Part shown: positions 17,065 through 25,232 of the stretch, piece after piece
Numbering within the stretch: position 1 is the first letter of the stretch
Layout of the letters: the number at the start of each line of letters is the position of its first letter
Source of the DNA: Kordia sp050633145
GTDB lineage: Bacteria > Bacteroidota > Bacteroidia > Flavobacteriales > Flavobacteriaceae
Length of the DNA: 64,000 nucleotides
NCBI RefSeq assembly: GCF_050633145.1
Contig: NZ_JBOEFY010000011.1
Span: forward strand, 1-64,000
Direction: 5' to 3'
Program-made: the position numbers and the translations under genes
Notes under the pieces: model-generated
Databases searched by the model: none
The model's input: the letters and a program-made list of their open reading frames with translations, nothing else
Told to the model about the DNA's origin: nothing

Positions 17065-18249
17065 TTATTGTCGTCCTCCACGTTGTCCTCGTTGTCCGCC
17101 ACGCTGTCCACCTTGTCTCCCTTGTGGTTTTGGAGCGTTTTCAAGTTCATCTTTCGTGATAAATCCATCGTCATTTGCATCTACTTTTGAAAAATCGCGT
17201 TGCAATGGACCTTTGACTTCTTTTTTGCTAAGTTTACCATCGCCATTTTTATCCATGTGTTCCATAATCTGTGCTACATTTGGACGTTCTCTATTATTTC
17301 TTCCGCCGTTTCTTCCAGGAAAACCGTTAGGTCCGCCACGCATTCCGCCACCAACTTTAAAACTTTTGTTTGGTGTTCCTACAAAAAATCGTGGTAAGGA
17401 TGGAAAGCTATCAGTGATGACATAATAGTACGTTCCATCAGGGAATTCGGGAGTTTTCCCATAACGTCCGTTGGCTTCATCCAAATCTCCATGTCCTTCT
17501 ACATATTCAAAATCGCGTACATACGTTCCATCATACCTTCCATTTGGTGCTGAAATTCCATCGCCAGGACGATTTCCATTTCGTAGTTTATAACTTGAAG
17601 TCAATTCAATCAATTCATTGCTATCATCAGAAGCATATCCATATTTATAATAAATCGGAAAACCATCTGCTGCCCAACCAATTATGGACATACTGTTTTC
17701 TTTTGCTTGTTTTATAATTCCCCAAGGTGTTCCGTGATAGTGATATTCACCCGTTGGTTGCACATGTGCATTGTTACAATCGTCTCCTAAATCGACATTT
17801 GTACTTAGTGCTTCTTTAGACCAAGCCATGTTCATTTGACGTGTGTTTGGGTTTACAAAGAATTCCATTGCAGTTGGTTCCATCTTTACGCCATTAATAG
17901 CAACACCAAAAACGTATTCAGGCCTTCCCTGTCCTAACATTCCTTCACTATATACAGAGGTTAGCTTTTTGTTTTGTTTTGGTCGTAAAGCGACTTTATA
18001 AGTTTTACTTTGAGGAGAAATCGTATTCGGGTTTCCTGCATTTGGAAAAGCTCCTGTAGCGTGCTGTGGAATTGCGTTCGATTTGATAACTCGGTACTTT
18101 CCTTGTTTTGTAACGGAAACTTCACTTTTGTACCTTACCATTTCGGTACATTCATACCCATCGGTTACCGAAAAGGTATTTGTAGTTGTTTCTTGTGCGA
18201 ATGTTACAAACGCAAAGAGTAGAAAAATAGGTGTGATTTTATAGTGCAT
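17065..18249 (-). CDS. YHYH domain protein with two EF-hands and a Gly/Arg-rich tail
   Basis: Residues 1-18 are a signal peptide (LLFAFVTFAQ). The YHYH motif EYHYHGTPWG is near residue 166, followed by SIIGWAADGFPIYYKYGY, which corresponds to the IADGF region of the paralogue. Two calcium-binding EF-hand loops follow: DKNGDGKLSKKE (about 326-337) and DANDDGFITKDE (about 354-365). The tail is a short low-complexity run of Gly, Arg and Gln. A YHYH core joined to EF-hands implies two metal-dependent parts in one secreted protein. There is no T9SS tail, so periplasm or outer-membrane association is more likely than the medium. Confidence 0.82.
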   Translation of the reverse strand: MHYKITPIFLLFAFVTFAQETTTNTFSVTDGYECTEMVRYKSEVSVTKQGKYRVIKSNAIPQHATGAFPNAGNPNTISPQSKTYKVALRPKQNKKLTSVYSEGMLGQGRPEYVFGVAINGVKMEPTAMEFFVNPNTRQMNMAWSKEALSTNVDLGDDCNNAHVQPTGEYHYHGTPWGIIKQAKENSMSIIGWAADGFPIYYKYGYASDDSNELIELTSSYKLRNGNRPGDGISAPNGRYDGTYVRDFEYVEGHGDLDEANGRYGKTPEFPDGTYYYVITDSFPSLPRFFVGTPNKSFKVGGGMRGGPNGFPGRNGGRNNRERPNVAQIMEHMDKNGDGKLSKKEVKGPLQRDFSKVDANDDGFITKDELENAPKPQGRQGGQRGGQRGQRGGRQ

Positions 18250-18360
18250 ACTAAAAGAATTTCATCTTGTTTTTTTACTTAGATGTGTTCTTTTAGAAAA
18301 ACTTGTCCTGTGTTATAAATTATTTTTAATCAGACTTTAATTGAAGTGGTAGATTTTGCC

Positions 18361-19302
18361 TTACAGCTCTTTATTTAATTCATCAGGAATTCTTTCCATT
18401 ATTATTTTACAAAATGGAGTTTTTGAGTTTATGAATAAGAAAAACAATAGATCTTTCCCTTCAACATATTCAAATGATAGTTCCTTGTCTCTTATTTTTT
18501 GATATATTTTATCTTTACAATAGTCTAAGTAGCCAACGAAGCCTGTTTGGTCGTCTTTTCCATAAAACCTAAAACCTGCAATTGGTAGATATTGGTATAA
18601 TTTTTCTACACCACAAGTCTCTGTAACGTGTGCACTGTAGCATTTATCAATTTCAAATGTTGGATAGCATTTTGTTACAGTAGTAAACATGTAGTTTTGA
18701 AAAAGTGTGTCTTTGGAATCATAGGCATTAGAGGAAAAATAAGGTCTCAACCATTTATCATCGTGTCCTTTTATAATCTTTTTTTCATATAAAATTTCAC
18801 AAAAAGGATCTATAACATTGAAGTAAAGCAAATTGAGCAAACCAAAGTAATTGATGGAAGAAAATTCAAAATTAGTCTGACTTTTCATTTCTTTGAAAGT
18901 TGGTCCGCCAGAATATACCCAAACTCCATCAATATATTTGAAAGCTTTCTCTTCGTCTATTATACTTTGAATTGCTACTTTATAAAAATAATCGGCACGA
19001 TCAATCTTATATTTCGTTCTAACTACATTTAATTTGTGTTCAGTTTTTAAAAAGTCTTCTTTTGTTTTGAATTCTGCAGAACCATATTGAACAATTTCTC
19101 TGTATTTTTTACTTATAAAGGAAGCTCCCAAACCTACAAAACTGTCACCAAAATCGTGAGATGCTACATACATTTTAGAGTTGACACTAAACTTAAAGAA
19201 ATCTGGAAATTCTTCAAAAAATAGCGGAACTGTACTCCATCTATCATCAAAGTTTTCTAAAACAAATTTTTTGATTATATCCTTCGCTTCTTCTTCATTC
19301 AT
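18361..19302 (-). CDS. Hypothetical protein with a weak Imm35/YrhB-like N-terminus
   Basis: This 313-residue soluble protein has no signal peptide. Residues ~1-90 (a helix, then FFEEFPDFFKFSVNS, then FVGLGASFISKKYREIVQYG) recall the YrhB/immunity-35 pattern, in which a strand ending in a 'valid or stored value' segment precedes a Gly-Ser turn. I rate that similarity as weak. The remaining ~220 residues are unrecognised. It is cytoplasmic while its cluster neighbours are exported, so it may be an unrelated insertion into the sigma-factor cluster. Gaps to both neighbours are 48 and 111 bases. Confidence 0.55.
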   Translation of the reverse strand: MNEEEAKDIIKKFVLENFDDRWSTVPLFFEEFPDFFKFSVNSKMYVASHDFGDSFVGLGASFISKKYREIVQYGSAEFKTKEDFLKTEHKLNVVRTKYKIDRADYFYKVAIQSIIDEEKAFKYIDGVWVYSGGPTFKEMKSQTNFEFSSINYFGLLNLLYFNVIDPFCEILYEKKIIKGHDDKWLRPYFSSNAYDSKDTLFQNYMFTTVTKCYPTFEIDKCYSAHVTETCGVEKLYQYLPIAGFRFYGKDDQTGFVGYLDYCKDKIYQKIRDKELSFEYVEGKDLLFFLFINSKTPFCKIIMERIPDELNKEL

Positions 19303-19350
19303 TGATTAAGTTTTGGTAGCTATTGATTATTAAAATTAGTTTTATTCTTT

Positions 19351-19806
19351 TTATTTTCTTGGCTTTCTCATTCCAGGTCTACCGTGACGCTTCAATGCAT
19401 TTTGCACTAGTATATTAAAACGTGTGCGTTGTTCGTCGGTACATATTTTTTGAACTTCTTTAAAGTGATAGAACGTTTTTAAGTCCTTTTCTTGTTCTTT
19501 TTCACCAATACGACGCGTAATATCATTTACTTTGGCTTCATTCGTAGTTGTCTCAGAAATTTCGGCAAACAATTGATCTTTTAACCCTTTGATTTCACGA
19601 GAAACTTTCATCATAGCTTCATGATGTGCATCATTCATTTCCCTAAAACTCTTCATTTGTGCTTCATCAAACTGTAGCTCTTTCGCAATAAACTTTCCTG
19701 GGTTTCCTCCTTTTGGCGGTTTATCTCCAAAGATTTTAAACATAAAAAAGCCATTCATCACTACAAGAAAGACCAATAAAATGTATAATAAAGTATTTTT
19801 TTTCAT
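19351..19806 (-). CDS. Spy/CpxP-like periplasmic protein
   Basis: One N-terminal membrane segment (residues 6-26) is followed by a charged helical domain. LQFDEAQMKSFREMNDAHHE and TDEQRTRFNILV match the paired 'L-T-x-x-Q' type helices of Spy/CpxP and heavy-metal sensor proteins, although the exact LTxxQ motif is altered. Proteins of this family are periplasmic chaperones or metal-stress sensors. In this cluster it follows a small anti-sigma-like gene by 14 bases, a common Bacteroidota order of sigma, membrane regulator, Spy-like protein. Membrane anchoring rather than cleavage is likely. Confidence 0.75.
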   Translation of the reverse strand: MKKNTLLYILLVFLVVMNGFFMFKIFGDKPPKGGNPGKFIAKELQFDEAQMKSFREMNDAHHEAMMKVSREIKGLKDQLFAEISETTTNEAKVNDITRRIGEKEQEKDLKTFYHFKEVQKICTDEQRTRFNILVQNALKRHGRPGMRKPRK

Positions 19807-19820
19807 CGCCGTCTGCTTGT

Positions 19821-20135
19821 TTAATTAAATAATGAAGGTTTCGAATCTTCGCCCAGTTCATACATCGTAGCAAAATTTGATATGTTAGTATCATATTCAG
19901 TTTTGGTCATTTGATATATTCCAAAAACATTGACTAACAATACACAAACTAAAGTTGCCAATTGTAATTTTGGTGTAAACCAACTAAATCCAGTTGGAAT
20001 TGTTTCTTTTTTCTCCGAAAATAACCGTTGCATGGTTTTATCTTTAAAGAAAGGAGAAACCTTTACTTCATTCATCGTATCTAGAACGTTAAATGTAGCT
20101 TCAATATTTTTCTCTATGTCTTTTGGTGTCTGCAT
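19821..20135 (-). CDS. Small single-span membrane protein, probable anti-sigma factor
   Basis: The 104-residue protein has a cytoplasmic helical N-terminus (about residues 1-55, NIEATFNVLDTMNEVKVSPF) and one membrane span near 58-76, with a short outside tail. It starts 38 bases after the stop of the ECF sigma gene. Position, size and topology fit an anti-sigma factor, though no zinc-binding HxxxCxxC motif is present. The call rests on context more than on sequence. Confidence 0.6.
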   Translation of the reverse strand: MQTPKDIEKNIEATFNVLDTMNEVKVSPFFKDKTMQRLFSEKKETIPTGFSWFTPKLQLATLVCVLLVNVFGIYQMTKTEYDTNISNFATMYELGEDSKPSLFN

Positions 20136-20173
20136 AACTCTTTATTAGATGCCATTTTTTAAAAAAACTTGCG

Positions 20174-20752
20174 CTAGTTTTCATTTTTATAAAAATTGGC
20201 TAATATTTTCTGTAAATTCTTCTTAGCGCGAAACATTAATGACTCTACAGATGAAACACTTTTCTCTGTAATTTCACCTACTTCTTTATAACTTAAACCA
20301 TCAATTTTATGCAAGGTAAACACAATACGTTGTGCTTCTGGCAATTGATGAATAGCTCTAAATATAGTTTCGCTTTTTTCTTTATTCTCTAACAAAATCC
20401 CTGGATGATTCATTTCTGTGAAATACGATGTTTTATCTAGCGGTATTTCATTTCCAAAAATAGATTGCATAAACGCAAAACGTTTTTTGGTATTTTTCTT
20501 TCGGATAAACTCCAATGATTTATTCGTAGAAATTCTATAAATCCAAGTGGACAATTTCGAATTTCCTTTAAACTTATGAATCGATCGAAATACTTCTACA
20601 AACACTTCCTGTGCTACATCTTCAGCATCTTCCTTATTAGGTACAAAAGACAAACAGGTATGAAAAACGCGCTGCTCATATTCTTCTAAAAGACGACTAT
20701 ATGCTGCTCGATTTCCTGCTTGTAAATCTTTTATAAAAGTAGTTTCGCTCAA
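20174..20752 (-). CDS. ECF RNA polymerase sigma factor
   Basis: The 192-residue protein has region 2 (about residues 20-90, with DAEDVAQEVFVEVFRSIHKF and STWIYRISTNKSLEFIRKK) and region 4 (about 130-185, with LPEAQRIVFTLHKIDGLSYKEV and SVESLMFRAKKNL). Length and motifs are standard for sigma-70 family ECF factors. It heads a minus-strand run of eight genes and probably directs its own cluster. The divergent RsmB-like gene begins 76 bases away, so the two promoters share this gap. Confidence 0.9.
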   Translation of the reverse strand: MSETTFIKDLQAGNRAAYSRLLEEYEQRVFHTCLSFVPNKEDAEDVAQEVFVEVFRSIHKFKGNSKLSTWIYRISTNKSLEFIRKKNTKKRFAFMQSIFGNEIPLDKTSYFTEMNHPGILLENKEKSETIFRAIHQLPEAQRIVFTLHKIDGLSYKEVGEITEKSVSSVESLMFRAKKNLQKILANFYKNEN

Positions 20753-20802
20753 TGATTTTATTTGATTATATAAATAAAGTAAAAAATATAAACATAAAAC
20801 AA

Positions 20803-20810
20803 TACCTTTG
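20803..20810 (+). promoter_or_regulatory. -7 element of the RsmB-like gene
   Basis: TACCTTTG is an exact match to the Bacteroidota -7 consensus TAnnTTTG and lies 18 bases before the ATG at 20829. No clear -33 TTTG is seen at the expected distance. Confidence 0.6.
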
Positions 20811-20828
20811 CGCTTTAATTTGAATTAG

Positions 20829-22034
20829 ATGCGATTACACAGAAATTTAGTTTTTTCCGTTATTGACGGATTAAACTTAATATTTAATGAAGGAGCTTAT
20901 GCCGACAAAGTAGTTGAAAAGTTACTAAAACGTGACGCCCGTTGGGGAAGTCGCGATCGTAAGTTTGTTGCCGAAACTACCTATGAAATTGTTCGTTGGA
21001 AACGTTTGTACGCAGAAGTAGCGGATATTAAAGAGAATTATTCTCGCGAAAACTTATGGCGTATTTTTGCTGTTTGGGCAACTTTAAGAGGTATTGAATT
21101 ACCCGATTGGAATCAGTTAGCTGGTACACCAACACGTAGAATAAAAGGTCGTTTTGACGAACTTTCTAAAATCAGAAAAATTAAAGAATCTATTCCTGAT
21201 TGGTTAGATGAATTAGGTGTTGAAGAGTTAGGTGAAGATGTTTGGACGAAAGAAATCAATGCTTTAAACAAACAGGCCGACGTAATTCTTAGAACAAATA
21301 CCTTACGAACTACAAAAGAAAAATTACAAGCATTACTTGCTACTTTTGACAATGAAACGGAGGGAATAAAAGGTCATCCCGTAGCATTGCGTTTAAAAGA
21401 GCGTGCTAATATTTTTAGAAACGAAGCATTTAAAAATGGTTTCTTTGAAGTACAAGATGCAAATTCGCAATTAGTTTCTGAGTTTTTAGATGTAAAACCA
21501 GGAATGAAAGTAGTTGATGCCTGTGCTGGTGCTGGAGGAAAATCGTTGCACTTAGCTGCTTTGATGGAAAATAAAGGAAATTTAATTTCTTTAGATATTT
21601 ACGAAGGAAAGTTACGTGAACTAAAACGTAGAGCACGACGAAATGGTGCGCACAATATTGAAACTCGCGTGATTACTTCCACGAAAGTGATTAAAAAATT
21701 ATATGACAAAGCCGATCGTGTATTGATTGATGCTCCTTGCTCTGGATTGGGCGTTTTACGTAGAAACCCTGATGCAAAGTGGAAAATTCAACCTGAATTT
21801 TTAGAAAAAGTAAAAAATACACAACAGGACATTTTACAACGCTATTCGCGCATGGTAAAATCGGGTGGAAAATTAGTCTATGCTACTTGTTCTATCTTAC
21901 CGTCTGAAAATCAAGAACAAGTGGAGAAATTCTTAGCTTCTAATGAAGATTTTACACTTGTAGAAGATAAAAAACTATTGGCATCTGAATCTGGTTTCGA
22001 TGGTTTTTATATGGCCTTGCTAGAACGAAAATAG
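20829..22034 (+). CDS. RsmB-like 16S rRNA (cytosine-5) methyltransferase
   Basis: The 401-residue protein has a NusB-like helical N-terminus and a Rossmann RNA m5C methyltransferase domain from about residue 210. SAM motif I is DACAGAGGKSLHL. The two catalytic cysteines are in DAPCSGLGVLRRNPD and YATCSILPSENQ. This is the NOL1/NOP2/Sun pattern, and the N-terminal region supports RsmB over RsmF. It should methylate cytosine in 16S rRNA during ribosome assembly. It is divergent from the ECF sigma gene and 31 bases upstream of the endonuclease gene, which probably reads from its own start. Confidence 0.9.
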   Translation: MRLHRNLVFSVIDGLNLIFNEGAYADKVVEKLLKRDARWGSRDRKFVAETTYEIVRWKRLYAEVADIKENYSRENLWRIFAVWATLRGIELPDWNQLAGTPTRRIKGRFDELSKIRKIKESIPDWLDELGVEELGEDVWTKEINALNKQADVILRTNTLRTTKEKLQALLATFDNETEGIKGHPVALRLKERANIFRNEAFKNGFFEVQDANSQLVSEFLDVKPGMKVVDACAGAGGKSLHLAALMENKGNLISLDIYEGKLRELKRRARRNGAHNIETRVITSTKVIKKLYDKADRVLIDAPCSGLGVLRRNPDAKWKIQPEFLEKVKNTQQDILQRYSRMVKSGGKLVYATCSILPSENQEQVEKFLASNEDFTLVEDKKLLASESGFDGFYMALLERK

Positions 22035-22065
22035 AACCCTAAATTTATTTCAATATATTATTACA

Positions 22066-23931
22066 ATGAAAAAAACACTACTTTTTTTAATAGGATTGAT
22101 ATCATTTTCTGCTATTGCACAGCAATCGTATTATAATGATGTAAATCTTACTTTGACAGGAACACAATTGCGCGATGCATTGGCAACAAAAGTAATTAAC
22201 ACACACTCAAATTCATTATCATATTCTGAAATTTGGGATGCTATTATGGTTACTGATATAGATCCAAATAATACCAGCAATGTAACATTATTGTACGGAT
22301 GGGAAAATGGAAGTGATGGCGACGTTACAAATGATTTATATAGAGGTATTAATGACAACGGAGGAAATGTAGGAGATTGGAATAGAGAACATACATTTCC
22401 AAATTCATTGGCTAGTCCTGATTTAGATGCTAATACAACAAATGGACCTCCATATAGTGATGCACACAATTTACGTCCTACCGATGTACAACGTAATGGA
22501 CAACGCGGAAGTCGTTTGTTTTCTGCTGGTTCAGGGAACTCAGGAACTGTTGGAGCTTTTTGGTATCCTGGTGATGCTACTCAAGGCGGACCAGACTGGC
22601 GTGGCGATGTAGCTAGAATAGTTATGTACATGTACATTCGTTATGGAAATCAATGTGCACCGAATTTAGTAGCAAATGGAACTACAAATGCTATCGATTC
22701 AAACATGATTAATTTGTTATTAGATTGGAATGCTGCCGATCCTGTTTCTGCACTTGAAGATGCTCGTAATACATACCACGAAGATATTTTTAACGCAACT
22801 GCACAAGGAAATCGTAATCCATTTATTGATAATCCTCGTTTGGCAACACAAATTTGGGGTGGAACTCCTGCAGAAGATCGTTGGGGAATTTTTGGAACTG
22901 ATACAGAAGATCCAACCGTACCAATGAATGTGATGGTGAGTAATGAAACAAGTAGTAGTATAAATGTTTCTTGGACTGCTTCTACAGATAATATAGGTGT
23001 TACTGGGTACGATGTATTCGTAGATGGAACGTTCGATCAAACTGTAGCAGGAACAACAGCAACAGTAAGTGGTTTACTTGCTTCTACAACATATACGTTT
23101 ACCGTATTGGCAAAAGATGCACAAGGAAACACTTCTGCACAATCTACTGGAGTTGATGGAACGACACTCGCTAACGGCGGCGGAGGCGGTGGAAATGGTT
23201 CTAATTTGTATATTTCAGAATATATGGAAGGAAGTTCTTTTAACAAAGCTCTAGAAATTGCAAACTATTCAGGCGCAACAGTCGATTTAAATGAAGTTGG
23301 AAATGTGTATACTCTAAAAATTAGTACTAACGGAAATGCTACTTGGAATTCAACTTATACTTTCCCTATGGGAGCAATGATTACTGATGGTGATGTATAT
23401 GTAATTGGAAATACTGGTTTAGCTGTTTGTACAGGTGTTGTTGATGATTCTAATGATGCTATCACTGGATTCAACGGAAATGACGCTATCGGATTGTTCA
23501 AAAACGATGTATTAATAGATATTTTAGGAACGCTTGGCGATGGAACTACGTACGCTAGTAATACCACTTTGGTTAGAAAACCGAGTATCGATACTGGAAA
23601 TACAATCTTTACAATTGGTGAGTGGGATGCATCTGCTTCTAATACTTGTGATAATTTAGGAATGCATACACAAACTTTAAGTGTTGAAACTTTTGAAGCT
23701 GATGCTTTTCAAGTATATCCAAACCCAACAAATGGAAATAGTGTATACATTAACACAAAAAACAATGTTGAAATTTCTTCTGTTCGTATTTATGATATTA
23801 CAGGAAAGCAAGTTATCAATCAAACGAATCCATCAAACGAAATTAACGTTCAAGGATTGCAACAAGGAATGTACATCTTACAATTAAAAATTGGAAATCA
23901 GACAATTAACAAAAAGTTAATTAAGCAATAA
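22066..23931 (+). CDS. Secreted endonuclease I with FN3, lamin-tail-like and T9SS domains
   Basis: This 621-residue protein starts with a signal peptide (residues 1-18). Residues ~20-285 form an endonuclease I domain with both catalytic His regions visible: WNREHTFPN and SDAHNLRPTD. A fibronectin type III domain follows (about 290-372, NVSWTASTDNIGVTGYDVFVDG), then a Gly-rich linker, a lamin-tail-like domain (about 378-530, LYISEYMEGSSFNKALEIANY, GNDAIGLFKND), and a T9SS tail (VYPNPTNGNSVYINTKN to KKLIKQ). It should degrade extracellular DNA for phosphorus, nitrogen or carbon. Three paralogues without the nuclease follow directly. Confidence 0.9.
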   Translation: MKKTLLFLIGLISFSAIAQQSYYNDVNLTLTGTQLRDALATKVINTHSNSLSYSEIWDAIMVTDIDPNNTSNVTLLYGWENGSDGDVTNDLYRGINDNGGNVGDWNREHTFPNSLASPDLDANTTNGPPYSDAHNLRPTDVQRNGQRGSRLFSAGSGNSGTVGAFWYPGDATQGGPDWRGDVARIVMYMYIRYGNQCAPNLVANGTTNAIDSNMINLLLDWNAADPVSALEDARNTYHEDIFNATAQGNRNPFIDNPRLATQIWGGTPAEDRWGIFGTDTEDPTVPMNVMVSNETSSSINVSWTASTDNIGVTGYDVFVDGTFDQTVAGTTATVSGLLASTTYTFTVLAKDAQGNTSAQSTGVDGTTLANGGGGGGNGSNLYISEYMEGSSFNKALEIANYSGATVDLNEVGNVYTLKISTNGNATWNSTYTFPMGAMITDGDVYVIGNTGLAVCTGVVDDSNDAITGFNGNDAIGLFKNDVLIDILGTLGDGTTYASNTTLVRKPSIDTGNTIFTIGEWDASASNTCDNLGMHTQTLSVETFEADAFQVYPNPTNGNSVYINTKNNVEISSVRIYDITGKQVINQTNPSNEINVQGLQQGMYILQLKIGNQTINKKLIKQ

Positions 23932-23950
23932 TAGTATTCGTAATTTATAA

Positions 23951-23989
23951 AAAGCGACATTATTTATTAAAATAGTGTCGCTTTTTTTT
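23951..23989 (+). terminator. Terminator of the endonuclease gene
   Basis: AAAGCGACATTATTT pairs with AAATAGTGTCGCTTT around a short loop, followed by a run of T. It lies 19 bases after the stop at 23931. Confidence 0.9.
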
Positions 23990-23990
23990 A

Positions 23991-23998
23991 TAGTTTTA
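23991..23998 (+). promoter_or_regulatory. -7-like element after the terminator, upstream of the first paralogue
   Basis: TAGTTTTA lies directly after the terminator T-run and 19 bases before the ATG at 24018. The same terminator, -7, start arrangement is repeated at 25206-25213 and 26410-26417, so the module was copied with the genes. Confidence 0.45.
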
Positions 23999-24017
23999 TA
24001 TTAAATTAAAACCAGCT

Positions 24018-25145
24018 ATGAAAAAAATTACACTAACACTACTTATTATTTTTAGTACGTTTACTGCTTTTTCACAAGATACAGAAGCACCTACGACTCC
24101 AGTAAACTTTCAATTTTTAGACAATCCAACAGTGCAACCAGATAATATATCTGTAGAATGGGAACACGCAACAGATAACGTTGCTGTGACTACGTATGAA
24201 ATTTATATCAACGGTACGTTATCTAGAATTGTAGATTATGATGGATCAGATATTATTCAATATGCTAGTTTTACAAACTATCCCAATGGTACGTATTGCC
24301 TAAATATTATTGCCAAAGACGCCGCGGGGAATGCTTCACCAATATCCAATCAAGTTTGTAAAACAGTGAATGTTATTTATCAAAATGGACCTCCTGAACT
24401 CTATCTATCTGGGTTTTTAAATTATACAGGAAGTAATAAAGCTATTGAAGTATCAAATATAACTAATAGTGCTATTGATTTATCAGATTACTCTGTAAAA
24501 ATAAGCTATGACGGCAGTGCAACATGGGATGCTGTGTATACATTTCCAGCTAATTCAGTTGTTTCTCCTTACGAAAGTTTTATCATAGCACATCCTAGTT
24601 TTTCAATTTGTACAAATATGATTACTAACTTCGGAATTGGCATTGATTACAACGCTAACCTAACCAATATAGATGGAAACGATGCAATCGGTTTATTTAA
24701 ATATGACATTTTATACGATATGATTGGGGAGTTAGGGAATAATGCGACGCATACGAGTACCGATCAATTCATTAAAAGAGATGCTTACCTCACTACAATA
24801 CCTTCCACTTCTTTTAATGTGAATACTTGGAGTATTGAAATAAGTAATGGCAGCTGCCCTAGCTTATTTGGTTTCCCATATATGGTGTTATTAAGTGTTG
24901 AAACACAAGAATTGAATTCTTTCAGCATCTATCCAAACCCAACAAATGGAAATACGGTATACATCAACACAAAAAATAATATTGAAATTTCTTCTATTCG
25001 TATCTACGACATCACAGGAAAACAAGTCATAAACCAAACGAATCCTTCAAACGAAATTAACGTTCAAGGATTGCAACAAGGAATGTACATTCTACAATTA
25101 CAAATTGGAAATCAAAAGGTTAACAAAAAATTAATCAAGCAATAA
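24018..25145 (+). CDS. Secreted FN3/lamin-tail-like protein with T9SS tail, paralogue 1
   Basis: The 375-residue protein has a signal peptide (ending AFSQ), a FN3-like domain directly after it (about residues 22-115, VEWEHATDNVAVTTYEIYING), a lamin-tail-like domain (about 125-285, LYLSGFLNYTGSNKAIEVSN, GNDAIGLFKYD) and a T9SS tail (IYPNPTNGNTVYIN to KKLIKQ). It copies the C-terminal half of the endonuclease gene upstream without the nuclease. No catalytic residues are seen; a binding or matrix role is inferred. Two further copies follow. Confidence 0.8.
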   Translation: MKKITLTLLIIFSTFTAFSQDTEAPTTPVNFQFLDNPTVQPDNISVEWEHATDNVAVTTYEIYINGTLSRIVDYDGSDIIQYASFTNYPNGTYCLNIIAKDAAGNASPISNQVCKTVNVIYQNGPPELYLSGFLNYTGSNKAIEVSNITNSAIDLSDYSVKISYDGSATWDAVYTFPANSVVSPYESFIIAHPSFSICTNMITNFGIGIDYNANLTNIDGNDAIGLFKYDILYDMIGELGNNATHTSTDQFIKRDAYLTTIPSTSFNVNTWSIEISNGSCPSLFGFPYMVLLSVETQELNSFSIYPNPTNGNTVYINTKNNIEISSIRIYDITGKQVINQTNPSNEINVQGLQQGMYILQLQIGNQKVNKKLIKQ

Positions 25146-25146
25146 A
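25023..25146 (+). repeat. Sorting-tail repeat, copy 1
   Basis: These 124 bases, covering the end of paralogue 1 and its stop codon, are identical to 26229-26352. The corresponding end of the endonuclease gene (about 23809-23932) is a close but non-identical third copy. The upstream bodies of the genes are far more diverged. Confidence 0.9.
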
Positions 25147-25164
25147 AGTATTGACAGTTTATGA

Positions 25165-25206
25165 AAAGTGATGTTATTGTTACAAATAACATCACTTATT
25201 TTTTAT
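25165..25206 (+). terminator. Terminator of paralogue 1
   Basis: AAGTGATGTTATT pairs with AATAACATCACTT around a 6-7 base loop, followed by a T-run. It lies about 20 bases after the stop at 25145. Confidence 0.9.
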
Positions 25207-25213
25207 AGCTTTA
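25206..25213 (+). promoter_or_regulatory. -7-like element upstream of paralogue 2
   Basis: TAGCTTTA follows the terminator T-run and lies 19 bases before the ATG at 25233. It has the same position as the elements at 23991 and 26410. Confidence 0.45.
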
Positions 25214-25232
25214 CGTAAAAAAACAACCAGCT

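Noticed and set aside
22720..23040. Antisense 106-residue frame within the endonuclease gene
   Set aside because: Low-complexity translation and full overlap with a well-supported gene.
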